From CAIYTF01 sp963664845 (GTDB lineage: Bacteria > Bacteroidota > Ignavibacteria > Ignavibacteriales > Ignavibacteriaceae), in the NCBI GenBank assembly GCA_963664845.1, contig OY761615.1:2604001-2668000 (forward strand): a stretch of 64,000 bases of DNA, given 5' to 3'. Positions 63,843 through 64,000 of the stretch are shown here, in pieces. Every line of letters starts with the position of its first letter. Positions within the stretch are counted from its first letter, which is position 1. A program made the translations under genes and the position numbers. A model generated the notes under the pieces. It did no database searches. It had not been told where the DNA came from and saw only the letters and a program-made list of their open reading frames with translations.

Positions 63843-64000
63843 TTACCTGACTGTCTGATTCGCTGTTAGACGGGTTAAAATGTCCGTTGCATCATCAAAT
63901 GCCTGCTTCATCTTCGCCCGTTGTCCGTCAGAAAGGAATGAAAAATGTTCGCGGTCGGCAAATAGTGACGCCGGGAGGATGCAAAATTCGGATTTCCTGC
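63843..64000 (-). CDS. C-terminal fragment of a gene cut by the window edge
   Basis: Minus-strand frame open from the window end to a TAA at 63845-63843 (about 51 codons). The peptide, for example ASLFADREHFSFLSDGQRAK and DDATDILTRLTA, is helical and charged and looks coding; the other two frames have stops. No family can be assigned from this fragment. Confidence 0.55.
   Translation of the reverse strand, partial: RKSEFCILPASLFADREHFSFLSDGQRAKMKQAFDDATDILTRLTANQTVR

Overview
The window reads as chromosomal DNA of a Bacteroidota/Ignavibacteria-type bacterium. Two secreted proteins end in the type IX secretion (T9SS) sorting module with the NYPNPFNPTT signature that is typical of Ignavibacteria, Kapabacteria and relatives. 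Two promoters fit the Bacteroidota pattern TTG-N19/20-TAnnTTTG. A conserved Bacteroidota gene trio (TPR lipoprotein, DUF4292 lipoprotein, EnvC-like factor) is present. A flagellin with a sigma-28-type promoter suggests a motile lineage, which favours Ignavibacteria-like organisms over classical Bacteroidetes. The lineage is inferred from these marks, not from a database search. I found no rRNA, tRNA, CRISPR array, prophage or intact transposase gene.

Layout. 1-7 kb: a cut-off PAS sensor, a TonB-dependent receptor with a small membrane partner, and a secreted M14 carboxypeptidase. 7-14 kb: housekeeping genes on both strands (TPR protein, PAP2 phosphatase, RNase HI, alpha/beta hydrolase, inorganic pyrophosphatase, PIG-L deacetylase, APC permease). 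13.8-15.1 kb: a gene-free block of nested palindromic repeats. 15-21 kb: a minus-strand cluster (DUF4905-like, AMMECR1, MEMO, DUF2520, ComEC). 21-27 kb: a GlcD-type FAD oxidase, a GT9 glycosyltransferase, and a DHH phosphoesterase overlapping a leucyl aminopeptidase. 27-30 kb: a propeller lipoprotein, a beta-barrel protein and a zinc-ribbon membrane protein. 30.4-34.6 kb: a 1412-residue fusion of a RelE-like domain, an SF1 helicase and a long TPR superhelix. 34.7-38.5 kb: the envelope trio. 39-45 kb: an ATP-grasp enzyme with a membrane partner and a giant T9SS lipase-like protein. 45.8-49.4 kb: polyphosphate kinase facing an ECF sigma/anti-sigma/Spy-like operon. 50-54 kb: paired LolC/E-like permeases and a J-domain-like protein. 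54-57 kb: flagellin and a 5'-truncated T9SS protein. 57-59 kb: an ABC-2 exporter. 59.5-63.3 kb: an operon of two ATP-grasp ligases, a GNAT acetyltransferase and lysine 2,3-aminomutase.

The most interesting items are the RelE-helicase-TPR fusion (possible defence or RNA-quality NTPase) and the two-ligase/GNAT/KamA operon (probably makes a beta-lysine-containing small molecule or peptide). The repeat landscape is also notable: one 177-bp miniature element sits, with a 9-bp target duplication, in the loop of another dispersed palindromic repeat, and the unoccupied paralogous site lies about 10 kb away in the same window.
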